Source: JBBRVP01 sp038246785
GTDB lineage: Bacteria; Actinomycetota; Actinomycetes; Jiangellales; Jiangellaceae
Assembly: GCA_038246785.1 (NCBI GenBank)
Contig: JBBRVP010000005.1
Coordinates: forward strand, 62,001-126,000
Direction of reading: 5' to 3'
DNA: 64,000 bases
Shown in pieces: positions 1-7,819 of the stretch. The first letter of the stretch is position 1. Each line of letters opens with the position of its first letter. The position numbers were made by a program, and so were the translations under genes. Under the pieces are notes generated by a model that was given only the letters and a program-made list of their open reading frames with translations, did no database searches and was not told where the DNA came from.

Positions 1-502
1 CGGAGCAGACGACGACCACCATGAAGGTGACGATGCGCCAGGCGCCGTCGTCCGGGGCGAGTAGGAGCATCGAGAAGCCGCCGAGGTACGGCACGTAGAG
101 CGCGACCAGCACTCCCGCGGCGGTGTCGGCGCGGTAGCCGCGCACGGGTCCGCCGAGCCGCCACACGAGGACGGCCAGCCCGGTGAGCGCCAGGCCGAGC
201 AGCTGGGCGTCGGGCCCGCCGGCGTACGCCCCGACCATGATGACGACGGCCCCCGCCACGAGCGGCACGACCGGCACCCGCACGCCGCGCACGGCGAGGG
301 CGTTGGCGAGTTCCCACACGGCGATGACGATCGCCAGCGTCGCCACACCGAGGAAGGCGACCTTGACGACGAACAGCGACGCGAGCACCACGACCCCGAG
401 CACCAGGCCGACGGCCAACGCAGCGGGAAGGTCTCGGCCGGCTCGACCACGCCGGCGGGCCGGTGGCCCGGGCGGCGGCTCGACCAAGGCGTCGGGGTTC
501 AT
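1..502 (-). CDS. cdsA: Phosphatidate cytidylyltransferase, N-terminal part (3' end beyond window)
   Basis: CDP-diacylglycerol synthase converts phosphatidate and CTP to CDP-diacylglycerol in the membrane, the branch point to all phospholipids. About 167 residues are visible: a Pro/Arg-rich cytoplasmic start (MNPDALVEPPPG), then closely spaced hydrophobic segments (LAVGLVLGVVVLASLFVV, LATLAIVIAVWELANAL) with the WEL motif usual for this family. The catalytic C-terminal signature lies outside the window. ATG at 502 was chosen because it is the first start after the frr stop, 32 nt away. The order frr-cdsA is the classical one, so identity rests on both membrane topology and position. Confidence 0.88.
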   Translation of the reverse strand, partial: MNPDALVEPPPGPPARRRGRAGRDLPAALAVGLVLGVVVLASLFVVKVAFLGVATLAIVIAVWELANALAVRGVRVPVVPLVAGAVVIMVGAYAGGPDAQLLGLALTGLAVLVWRLGGPVRGYRADTAAGVLVALYVPYLGGFSMLLLAPDDGAWRIVTFMVVVVCS

Positions 503-534
503 GGATGCCTGCAGTTCGGCGGCCGGGCTGGAGG

Positions 535-1092
535 TCAGACCTCCAGCAGCTCGGCCTCCTTGTGCTTGAGGACGTCGTCGACCTGCTCGACGTACCGCTT
601 GGTGGTCGACTCGAGCTGCTTCTCCGCGCGGACGACGTCGTCCTCACCGACCTCGCCGTCGCGCGCGAGCCGGTCAAGCGCGTCCTTGGCGTGCCGGCGC
701 ACGTTGCGGATGGAGACCCGGGCTTCCTCCGCCTTGTGCCGGGCGACCTTGATGTAGTCGCGCCTACGCTCCTCGGTGAGCTGCGGGAACACGACCCGGA
801 TCACGGCGCCGTCGTTCGTGGGATTGACACCGAGGTCGCTGTCGCGGATGGCGCGCTCGACGCCGGAGAGGGAGCCCTTGTCGTACGGGGTGATCGTGAT
901 CATGTGGGCGTCGGCGACGTGGAAGGACGCGAGCTGGTTGAGCGGCGTCGGCGCGCCGTAGTAGTCGACGAGGATCTTGGAAAAGGCCGACGGGTGGGCC
1001 CTGCCGGTGCGGATGGTGGTGAGATCGTCGCGCGCGACGGCGACGGCCTTCTCCATCTTCTCCTCGGCCTCGAAGAGCGTCTCGTCGATCAC
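535..1092 (-). CDS. frr: Ribosome recycling factor
   Basis: RRF splits post-termination ribosomes together with EF-G. The protein has 185 residues, exactly the family length. It begins MIDETLFEAEEKMEKAV and carries the conserved TIRTGRAHPSAFSKILVDYYG segment near residues 25-45, followed by the coiled three-helix bundle ending in DVLKHKEAELLEV. It lies 44 nt downstream of pyrH and 32 nt upstream of cdsA, in the invariant tsf-pyrH-frr-cdsA order. Nothing unusual was seen. Confidence 0.98.
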   Translation of the reverse strand: MIDETLFEAEEKMEKAVAVARDDLTTIRTGRAHPSAFSKILVDYYGAPTPLNQLASFHVADAHMITITPYDKGSLSGVERAIRDSDLGVNPTNDGAVIRVVFPQLTEERRRDYIKVARHKAEEARVSIRNVRRHAKDALDRLARDGEVGEDDVVRAEKQLESTTKRYVEQVDDVLKHKEAELLEV

Positions 1093-1136
1093 CAGCGGTC
1101 CTCTCGTCGTCGTCGCGCGTGGGGCGACCGTACCGC

Positions 1137-1886
1137 TCAGCCCTCGTCGGCGTACGCCGTGCCGACCCCGGTCGCGACCAACGTCCCGATCGGCTCGCCG
1201 CGCACCACACGGCCGATGTTGCCGTCCTCGAGCAGGTTGAACACCACGATCGGCAGCTTGTTGTCCATGCAGAGGCTGAACGCCGTGGCGTCTGCCACCT
1301 GCAGCCCCTGCGCCAGCGCGTCGGCGAACTCCAGCCGGGCGTACTTGCGGGCAGCCGCCGACCGGCGCGGGTCAGCGTCGTAGACCCCGTCGACGCCGTT
1401 CTTGGCCATCAGCAGGGTGTCGCAGCCGATCTCGAGGGCGCGCTGGGCGGCAACGGTGTCGGTGGAGAAGTACGGCATGCCGGCGCCGGCACCGAAGATC
1501 ACGACGCGCCCCTTCTCGAGGTGGCGGATCGCGCGCAGCGGGATGTAAGGCTCGGCGACCTGACCCATCGCGATCGCCGTCTGGACCCGGGTGCCGACAC
1601 CGTCCTTCTCGAGGAAGTCCTGCAGAGCCAGGCAGTTGAGCACCGTCCCGAGCATGCCCATGTAGTCGGCCCGCGCGCGGTCCATGCCGTGCTGCTGCAG
1701 CTCGGCGCCGCGAAAGAAGTTGCCGCCGCCGACGACGACGGCGACCTGCACACCGCTGCGAACGACATCGGCGACCTGCCGCGCGATGCTGTGCACCACA
1801 TCGGGGTCGAGGCCCACCTGGCCGCCCCCGAACACCTCGCCGGACAGCTTCAGCAGCACGCGCCGGTGGGTGTCGGAGGTGTCCAC
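1137..1886 (-). CDS. pyrH: UMP kinase
   Basis: Bacterial-type UMP kinase phosphorylates UMP to UDP for nucleotide and cell-wall precursor synthesis. The 249-residue protein shows the amino-acid-kinase fold: KLSGE at residues 13-17, the glycine-rich loop VVVGGGNFFRG at about 50-60, and FGAGAGMPYFSTDT in the middle. A longer open frame extends upstream, but translation should start at GTG 1886. That start is preceded by GGAG at 6 nt, and the sequence upstream of it is a shadow of tsf. It follows tsf by about 37 nt in the same operon. Confidence 0.97.
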   Translation of the reverse strand: MDTSDTHRRVLLKLSGEVFGGGQVGLDPDVVHSIARQVADVVRSGVQVAVVVGGGNFFRGAELQQHGMDRARADYMGMLGTVLNCLALQDFLEKDGVGTRVQTAIAMGQVAEPYIPLRAIRHLEKGRVVIFGAGAGMPYFSTDTVAAQRALEIGCDTLLMAKNGVDGVYDADPRRSAAARKYARLEFADALAQGLQVADATAFSLCMDNKLPIVVFNLLEDGNIGRVVRGEPIGTLVATGVGTAYADEG

Positions 1887-1923
1887 GCGGTACTCCAGTC
1901 GTCGGGGCTGGGGGCAGTCTGCC

Positions 1924-2742
1924 TCAGGACTGGCCGACCTCGAAACGGACGAAGCGGGTGACGGTGGTGCCGGCTGCGTCGAGCACCTGCCGGACGGACT
2001 TCTTCGCGTCCTGCACGCTCGCCTGCTCGAGCAGCGCGACATCCCTGAAAAGGGCGTTGACGCGACCGTCGATGATCTTGGACAGGGCCTGCTCTGGCTT
2101 GCCCTCCTCGCGCGCGGTCGCCTCGGCGATCTCACGCTCCTTGGCGACCAGCTCAGCCGGGACCTCGTCGCGGGACAGGTAGGCCGGGCGCATCGCGGCC
2201 ACCTGCATGGCGGCGCCGCGGGCGGCGTCCGCGCTGCCCTCGTACCCGACGAGCACACCGACGGCCGGCGGCAGGTCCGAGGCACGGCGGTGCAGGTAGG
2301 TCGCCACCGGGCCGTCGAGCACGGCCACCTTGCTCAGCTCGACCTTCTCGCCGATGACCGCGGATGCGGCCTCGATCGCGTCACCGACGGTGCGGCCGTC
2401 GGGCAGCCTCGAGGTCCTGAGCTCCTCGACCTCGGCCGGCTTGGTGGTCGCCGCAACCGCGACGATGTCCTCGGCGAGCCGCTGGAAGTCCGCGTTCTTG
2501 GCGACGAAGTCGGTCTCGCAGCTCAGCAGGATGACCGCACCGTCGCGGGACGCCACCAGGCCGTTGGCCGCGGTGCGCTCGGCGCCGCGCTTGGCCGCTT
2601 TGGCGGCACCCTTGATGCGCAGCACCTCCCCCGCCCGTTCGAAGTCGCCGTCGGTCTCCTGCAGCGCCTTCTTGGCGTCCATCATGCCGGCACCGGTGGC
2701 ATCCCGGAGGCGCTTGACGTCGGCTGCCGTGAAGTCGGGCAT
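1924..2742 (-). CDS. tsf: Translation elongation factor Ts
   Basis: EF-Ts recharges EF-Tu by nucleotide exchange. The 272-residue protein starts with the UBA-like domain (VKRLRDATGAGMMDAKKAL, residues 9-27). The exchange motif TDFVAKN follows at about 77-83, in the form CETDFVAKN. Two dimerisation subdomains come after it and the protein ends VTRFVRFEVGQS. It lies 110 nt downstream of rpsB and upstream of pyrH, the universal arrangement. Confidence 0.98.
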   Translation of the reverse strand: MPDFTAADVKRLRDATGAGMMDAKKALQETDGDFERAGEVLRIKGAAKAAKRGAERTAANGLVASRDGAVILLSCETDFVAKNADFQRLAEDIVAVAATTKPAEVEELRTSRLPDGRTVGDAIEAASAVIGEKVELSKVAVLDGPVATYLHRRASDLPPAVGVLVGYEGSADAARGAAMQVAAMRPAYLSRDEVPAELVAKEREIAEATAREEGKPEQALSKIIDGRVNALFRDVALLEQASVQDAKKSVRQVLDAAGTTVTRFVRFEVGQS

Positions 2743-2852
2743 CTGCGTGGTCCTCGTCCCTGTCGTGAAAGTCGTCGGTCGTGGGCGGTGCCCGGCGTAC
2801 GGCGGCGCGGTTGAGCGCTTCGGCGTGACAGCCCCGGGAGGCCGGGCCTTGG

Positions 2853-3833
2853 TCAGGGCTGCTGGCTTTGCGTCGGCTCTCCAGGTGTCGCCTCGGCCGG
2901 TGTCGCCTCGACCGGTGCTGCCTCGACCGGTGTCGCCTCGACCGGTGCTGCCTCAACCGGTGCTGCCTCAACCGGTGCTGCCTCAACCGGTGCTGCCTCG
3001 GCCGGCGCTGACCGGGCCGGGGCAGCCTCCGCGGCTGGGGCGGGAGCGGCACTTCCCGAGAGCAGCTCCTGCTCCCATTCCGCGAGCGGCTCGTCGGCGC
3101 CGAGCTCGTCGCCGGCCGGCTTCTCGTCGCCGCCGGCCCGGCCGGCCCGGGCCATCAGCCCGTCGGCCGCCGCGTCCGCGACGACGCGAGTGAGTAGAGC
3201 CACCGCTCGGATGGCGTCGTCGTTGCCCGGGATCGGGAAGTCGACCTCGTCCGGGTCACAGTTGGTGTCGAGGATCGCGACGATCGGGATGCCCAGCTTG
3301 CGAGCCTCGTCGACGGCCAGGTGCTCCTTCTTGGTGTCGACGATCCACACGGCACTCGGCACGCGCTGCATGTCGCGGACGCCGCCGAGGGTCTTCGCCA
3401 GCTTGTCGCGTTCCCGGCGCAGCACGAGGAGCTCCTTCTTCGTCATGCCGGAGCCGGCCACGTCGTCGACGTCGAGCTGCTCGAGGTCCTTGAGGCGCTG
3501 CAGGCGCTTGTGAACGGTTTGAAAGTTGGTGAGCATCCCGCCTAGCCAGCGCTCGGTGACGTACGGCATCCCGACCCGGGTGGCCTGCTCCCGCACCGCC
3601 TCCTGGGCCTGCTTCTTCGTGCCGACGAAGAGGATCGAGCCGCCGTGCGAGACGGTCTCCTTGACGTAGTCGTAAGCGCGGTCGATGTAGGACAGCGACT
3701 GCTGCAGATCGATGATGTAGATGCCGTTGCGTTCGGTGAAGATGAACCGCTTCATCTTCGGGTTCCACCGACGGGTCTGGTGCCCGAAGTGGACGCCGCT
3801 CTCGAGCAGCTGCTTCATGGTGACCACGGCCAT
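2853..3833 (-). CDS. rpsB: Small ribosomal subunit protein uS2 with a repetitive acidic tail
   Basis: uS2 is needed late in 30S assembly. The core begins MAVVTMKQLLESGVHFGHQT, with RRWNPKMKRFIF and ILFVGTKKQAQ following, all conserved. ATG 3833 starts this conserved sequence; the 31 extra codons upstream have no family similarity. The protein reaches 326 residues because of a low-complexity extension after about residue 250. From roughly residue 275 the tail repeats the pentapeptide PVEAA with small variations, encoded by 15-bp DNA repeats. Ala/Glu/Pro-rich S2 tails are common in actinomycetes, but this one is a recent-looking tandem expansion. Confidence 0.97.
   Translation of the reverse strand: MAVVTMKQLLESGVHFGHQTRRWNPKMKRFIFTERNGIYIIDLQQSLSYIDRAYDYVKETVSHGGSILFVGTKKQAQEAVREQATRVGMPYVTERWLGGMLTNFQTVHKRLQRLKDLEQLDVDDVAGSGMTKKELLVLRRERDKLAKTLGGVRDMQRVPSAVWIVDTKKEHLAVDEARKLGIPIVAILDTNCDPDEVDFPIPGNDDAIRAVALLTRVVADAAADGLMARAGRAGGDEKPAGDELGADEPLAEWEQELLSGSAAPAPAAEAAPARSAPAEAAPVEAAPVEAAPVEAAPVEATPVEAAPVEATPAEATPGEPTQSQQP
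2880..3012 (-). repeat. 15-bp tandem repeats encoding the PVEAA tail of uS2
   Basis: About eight imperfect copies of a 15-bp unit (sense strand GAGGCAGCACCGGTT and variants) encode Ala-Pro-Val/Ala-Glu-Ala repeats at the uS2 C-terminus. The unit length is a multiple of three, so copy-number change by slippage keeps the frame. Confidence 0.85.
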
Positions 3834-4195
3834 CGCGGCGCGTGCCTCCTCCGGCGCCTGCGGGCGCCCCTCGGTTCGTGGCGGTCGACCGGTCGGTCCC
3901 CGCCTCCTGGCGCCTGCGCTGCGCACCCCGACCCGTCGTGACGGGACCGAGGGGGTGCGCGCACCCTGGACGGGCTCGTGCGGGCGCGCGAAGTCGGTCC
4001 GGAGGCCCCGGACCGCGCTCGCAGTCTACGGCCGCCGCTGCAGACTCACCAAACGGCTCTGACCCGCGCAGCGACGACGCGTGGCCGGGCTGCGCGTTCG
4101 GGTGGCGCGTCCACAGGCGTTGCGCTCGCGGCCGCTCGTCCACAGATCGGCGCCGCTGGCTACCGGCGGCCGTGCGTCCAGCAGAGGCTTGCGGC
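3834..4195. other. Divergent intergenic region between rpsB and the M23 peptidase gene
   Basis: About 360 bp carry no convincing gene. They hold the rpsB leader and promoter on the minus strand and the upstream region of the peptidase gene on the plus strand. A perfect 14-bp palindrome, GGGTGCGCGCACCC (3953-3966), lies in the presumed rpsB 5' leader and could form a hairpin. Open frames crossing the region are composition artefacts rich in Arg, Pro and Ala. Confidence 0.6.
4023..4052 (-). promoter_or_regulatory. Candidate promoter for rpsB
   Basis: On the minus strand a -10-like TAGACT (4023-4028) is preceded, after 18 nt, by TTGGTG (4047-4052). This would give an rpsB leader of roughly 180 nt. 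It is an assignment by eye against the vegetative sigma consensus (TTGACA / TANNNT). Confidence 0.45.
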
Positions 4196-4990
4196 ATGGC
4201 GCGACGGCCTCGGCCCGGCACCCGAGTGGCAGCTGTCCTTGTGCTGGCTGCCCTACTCGGCGGTGGCCGCCCTGCTTCGGACGCCCACGCCGACAAGCCG
4301 GCGCCTGTCGCCGATACCGGATCCCGGCCGGAGGGCGGCCCGTGGACGGCACCGTTGCCGCGCGTGGAGGTGGTGCACGGCTTCGACCCTCCGCGGCAAC
4401 GCTGGTCCGCCGGCCACCGCGGTGTCGACCTCGCAGCCCTGGCAGGGTCGCGCGTGCGAGCGGCCGGCGCCGGCACGGTCTCGGTCGCCGGCATGGTGGC
4501 CGGGGTCCCGGTCATCGCGGTCGTGCACGGCGAGCTGCGGACCACCTACCAGCCGGTGCTCGCGTCCGTCCGGGTGGGACAGCGCGTGGCACCAGGCGCC
4601 GTCCTGGGGACCCTGGTCGTGAGCGCGGGCCACTGCCTCCCCGCGGCATGCCTGCACTGGGGGCTGCTGCGCGGCCGGACATATCTTGACCCGCTCTCCC
4701 TGCTCGGGCGCGGCCCACCGCACCTCATCCCGCTCGGCGGACCGCTCCGCGGACCGCTTGCCATCCCGCTCGGCGGGCCGCTTCACGGACCGACCGCAGT
4801 GCCCGGTGGACGGCCGCCGAGCGGCCCGGCGGCTGGCTCCTCCGCGGCGGCTGCTCCGGGAGGGCACCTGCCACAGCCGCGGGCGGCACCTCGCGGCAGT
4901 TGGCCGGCCTGGGCCGCCGAGATGGCCGCGCGGCTCGCGGCCACCGCCGGTGGCGTCCTCGGGGTGCTGCTCCACGGTCCCGCACCGTGA
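4196..4990 (+). CDS. Secreted M23-family (LytM-type) metallopeptidase
   Basis: Likely a peptidoglycan endopeptidase or an M23-fold regulator acting outside the membrane. Residues 1-32 look like a signal peptide (RR near the start, hydrophobic core VAAVLVLAALLG, then an Ala-rich region). The M23 zinc ligands are present: HRGVD gives H74 and D78, and LHW gives H154. The family HGELRTTY segment lies at about 111-118, so the site looks intact. After residue 165 the chain is a Gly/Pro/Leu-rich repetitive tail (IPLGGPL repeated) ending in a hydrophobic stretch that could be a membrane segment. The 264-residue gene is divergent from rpsB, a frequent actinobacterial neighbourhood. Confidence 0.88.
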   Translation: MARRPRPGTRVAAVLVLAALLGGGRPASDAHADKPAPVADTGSRPEGGPWTAPLPRVEVVHGFDPPRQRWSAGHRGVDLAALAGSRVRAAGAGTVSVAGMVAGVPVIAVVHGELRTTYQPVLASVRVGQRVAPGAVLGTLVVSAGHCLPAACLHWGLLRGRTYLDPLSLLGRGPPHLIPLGGPLRGPLAIPLGGPLHGPTAVPGGRPPSGPAAGSSAAAAPGGHLPQPRAAPRGSWPAWAAEMAARLAATAGGVLGVLLHGPAP

Positions 4991-5075
4991 CCGGACACGC
5001 TGGGCGGGGGGCGTCCCACCGTCGGCCGGAGGTGGGGACGACGACGGGAGCGGGCGGACCTGCGAGGCTGACGGC

Positions 5076-5651
5076 ATGGCCAAGCTCTACGGCGCCGTGC
5101 AGGGCCGCCTGGCGGACTGGATCGAGCGCCAGCCTGTGTTCTTCGTGGCCACCGCCCCGCTGGCTGCCGACGGCCGGGTCAACGTCTCGCCCAAGGGTGG
5201 GGCGGGCAGCCTCGCCGTGGTCGACCCGCACACGCTGGCCTACCTCGATCTGACCGGCAGCGGCATCGAGACGGTGGCACACCTGCGCGAGAACGGCCGG
5301 ATCACACTGATGTGGTGCGCGTTCGACGGGCCGCCGCAGATCGTCCGGGTGCACGGCCACGGCGAGGTCCATGAGCGCGGCTCGGCCGGGTTCGCTGCGC
5401 TGGCACCACGGTTCCCGAGTGGGGATGGGCCGGGCGCGCGCGCCGTGGTGGTCGTGCACGCCGAGCGGATCAGCGACTCGTGCGGCTACGCAGTGCCGTT
5501 GCTGGACCTCGTCGGCGAGCGCGACCTGCTGCACCGTTCGCACGCCAAGCGCGGACCCGCCGGCATGGATGACTACCGGCGCGAGCGCAACGCGCTCAGC
5601 ATCGATGGCCTGCCGGGGCTCTCGGGAGACTGCGCCGGGAACACCGAATGA
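5076..5651 (+). CDS. Pyridoxamine 5'-phosphate oxidase-like flavin-binding family protein
   Basis: A 191-residue protein with a split-barrel flavin-binding fold. The segment FFVATAPLAADGRVNVSPKG (residues 22-41) and the following SLAVVDPHTLAYLDLTGSG match pyridoxamine-phosphate-oxidase-like proteins. HLRENGRITLMWCAFDG is the usual second half of the barrel. Substrate cannot be told; relatives bind FMN, F420 or haem. ATG 5076 is the only plausible start after the peptidase gene. It converges on xerC with 22 nt between the stop codons. Confidence 0.85.
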   Translation: MAKLYGAVQGRLADWIERQPVFFVATAPLAADGRVNVSPKGGAGSLAVVDPHTLAYLDLTGSGIETVAHLRENGRITLMWCAFDGPPQIVRVHGHGEVHERGSAGFAALAPRFPSGDGPGARAVVVVHAERISDSCGYAVPLLDLVGERDLLHRSHAKRGPAGMDDYRRERNALSIDGLPGLSGDCAGNTE

Positions 5652-5673
5652 TCGTTTGCGCCCCCCCGGACAC

Positions 5674-6606
5674 TCACGCGCGCGGGTGGGCTTGCTCGAA
5701 GCTGCGCCGCAGCCGCTCGACGGACACGTGGGTGTAGATCTGGGTCGTGGCCACCGAGGCGTGGCCGAGCAGCTCCTGCACCGAGCGCAGGTCGGCGCCC
5801 CCCTCGAGCAGATGGGTGGCAGCGCTGTGGCGCAACCCGTGCGGGGAGAGGTCCGGCAAACCCGGCTGCTCGCGGAGCCGCTCGTGGACGAGGCGGCGCA
5901 CTGACCGCTGGTCGAGCCGACCTCCGCGCGCTCCGAGGAACAGGGCTGGTCCGGACCCGTTGCGGGCTAGGGCGAGTCGGCCGCGGCGCAGCCAGGCGTC
6001 GAGGGCGCGCTGGGCCGGGACGCCGTACGGGACGCTGCGCTCTCGGCGGCCCTTGCCGAGCACCCGCAGCACGCGCCGCCCGTCGTCGACGTCGTCGACG
6101 TCGAGACCGGTGAGCTCTCCGACCCGCACCCCTGTCGCGTAGAGCACCTCGAGCACCGCTCGGTCGCGCAGCTCGGCCGGCCGGTCGGTGTTAGCCGCCA
6201 GCTCACCCGCCCGTTCGAGCAGGGCCTTCGCCTGCTCCGCGCGCAGCACGTCGGGCAGCGCGCGTCGAGGAGCCGGCGAGGCGAGCCGCGCCCCGACGTC
6301 GGTCGTGGTGAGCCCGCGGCGGTGAGCCCAGGCCGTGAACACGCGGGCCGCGCTGGCCCGCCGGGCAACCGTAGTCCGGGCCCGCCCCGAGGCGGCCTGG
6401 CGGGCCAGCCAGCTGCGCAGCACGGCCAGATCGAGCGTCGAGACGTCGTCGTGCCCGAGCCGCGCCGCGTGGTCCAGGAGCGACTCGACGTCACCGGTGT
6501 AGGCCCGCACCGTGGCAGGCGCGCGGTCCCGCTCGGCGCAGAGGTGGGCCGCGAACTCGCCCAACCGGGCAGTCATCGCCGGCGGGAGCTCTCGCGGGGC
6601 ACTCAC
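5674..6606 (-). CDS. xerC: Site-specific tyrosine recombinase XerC
   Basis: XerC/XerD resolve chromosome dimers at dif. The 310-residue protein has the N-terminal core-binding domain (about 10-100) and the catalytic domain with all five active residues readable: R161 (GVRVGEL), H256 and R259 (HGLRHS), H282 (LGHAS) and the nucleophile Y291 (QIYTHV). Start GTG at 6606. It is the last gene of the yraN-yifB-dprA-xerC run, 31 nt after dprA. The position next to dprA favours XerC over XerD. Confidence 0.93.
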   Translation of the reverse strand: MSAPRELPPAMTARLGEFAAHLCAERDRAPATVRAYTGDVESLLDHAARLGHDDVSTLDLAVLRSWLARQAASGRARTTVARRASAARVFTAWAHRRGLTTTDVGARLASPAPRRALPDVLRAEQAKALLERAGELAANTDRPAELRDRAVLEVLYATGVRVGELTGLDVDDVDDGRRVLRVLGKGRRERSVPYGVPAQRALDAWLRRGRLALARNGSGPALFLGARGGRLDQRSVRRLVHERLREQPGLPDLSPHGLRHSAATHLLEGGADLRSVQELLGHASVATTQIYTHVSVERLRRSFEQAHPRA

Positions 6607-6637
6607 GCGGCCACGCTCCGACCCCGCGACGTGCAGG

Positions 6638-7819
6638 TCAAGGACCGCCGCGCCGGCGGATCGCCGGGCCCAGCCTCCAGCGGTCCCCGTCGGGCTCGAC
6701 CAGGCCGCGGTTGGCGAGTGCCGCCACCGCGCGGAGGCACTCGCCGAGCCGAAGGCCGGTGCGGAGCAGCAGCGTGTCGACCTCCACGCCGCCGCGGGCG
6801 GGCACTGCCTCGAGCACTGCGGCCGCAGCCGCCGGCAGGCCGTCCCAGGGCCGGTCCAGGCCGAGCTGCAGCACCGGCTCGACCATGCCGAGCGGGGCCA
6901 CCACTTGGGCCACCTCGGCGGCGCAGGTGACCAGCGTCAGCTGCTGCTCGCGGATGAGGTGGTGAACGCCGGCGGACAGAGCGGACGTCACCGGCCCTGG
7001 CACGCCGAAGACGTGCCGCCGCAGCTCACCCGCCCAGCGGGCTGTGGACAGCGCACCCGAGCGCAACGCGGCCTCGACCACGACGGTGCCCGACGTCAAC
7101 GCCGCGATAAGGCGGTTGCGCGAGAGGAAGCGGCTGCGCTGGGGGTGTGCCCCAGGCGGGCACTCCGAGGCGATCGCCCCAGCGTCCAGGATGCGCTCGA
7201 GCAAGGACGCGTGCCCGCGCGGGTACGGCACGTCGACACCGCAGGCCAGCACCGCCAGCGTGCAACCGCCGACCGCCAGCGCTCCACGGTGGGCGGCCGC
7301 GTCGATGCCGTACGCGGCGCCGGACACGACGAGGCGACCGGGTTCGGCGAGGTCGGCCGCGAGCTCGCCGGCGACCGAGCAGCCGTAGTCGGAAGCCGCC
7401 CGCGACCCGACGACGGCGACCGAGGCCCGCGCCAACTCGCGCAAGTCGGTAGGGCCACGGACCCACAGGCCGATCGGTGGGCCGCCGTGTCCTTCGTGCT
7501 CGACCTCGTCGAGGTCGCCGAGCTGTGGAGGCCACTCCGGGTCGCCGGGGCAGACCAGACGCGCCCCGACCGATGCCCCCCGGGCGAGCTCGGCCGCCCC
7601 GTCGACCGCGGCGAGCCGTCTGGCGAGGCCCGCCGTGGCGTCCAGCCGTCGCCGGCGCCCCGTCACGTCAGCGACCTGCACGTCGCCCCCGCCGCGCAGG
7701 GCCGCGACCAGGTCGGTCGCGGCGGTCCGGCCGAGCGCTGCCGCCAAGGGCGGCCAGCCGGGCTCCGCAGCGCGCATGAGGGCGGCCCGCGCCGAACGCT
7801 CGGCCTGGTCGACGGTCAT
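6638..7819 (-). CDS. dprA: DNA-processing protein DprA
   Basis: DprA binds incoming single-stranded DNA and loads RecA during transformation. The 393-residue protein has the Rossmann-like core (VAVVGSRAASDYG, GAAYGIDAAAHRGAL, ACGVDVPYPRGHASLLERI, SRNRLIAALTSGTVVVEA). It ends in a winged-helix-like domain (VDTLLLRTGLRLGECLRAVAAL). Its ATG overlaps the yifB stop by 4 nt (ATGA), which suggests translational coupling. Lys/Arg-rich competence partners are not seen in the window. Confidence 0.95.
   Translation of the reverse strand: MTVDQAERSARAALMRAAEPGWPPLAAALGRTAATDLVAALRGGGDVQVADVTGRRRRLDATAGLARRLAAVDGAAELARGASVGARLVCPGDPEWPPQLGDLDEVEHEGHGGPPIGLWVRGPTDLRELARASVAVVGSRAASDYGCSVAGELAADLAEPGRLVVSGAAYGIDAAAHRGALAVGGCTLAVLACGVDVPYPRGHASLLERILDAGAIASECPPGAHPQRSRFLSRNRLIAALTSGTVVVEAALRSGALSTARWAGELRRHVFGVPGPVTSALSAGVHHLIREQQLTLVTCAAEVAQVVAPLGMVEPVLQLGLDRPWDGLPAAAAAVLEAVPARGGVEVDTLLLRTGLRLGECLRAVAALANRGLVEPDGDRWRLGPAIRRRGGP

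Noticed and set aside
2880..3012. Short regular repeats that might suggest a CRISPR array.
   Set aside because: The units are 15 bp with no unique spacers and are translated in frame as the uS2 tail. No CRISPR array or cas gene was seen anywhere in the window.
3951..3966. The GGGTGCGCGCACCC palindrome as an rpsB operator.
   Set aside because: GC-rich palindromes this short are expected often by chance in such DNA, and no regulator is suggested; kept only as a note in the intergenic entry.
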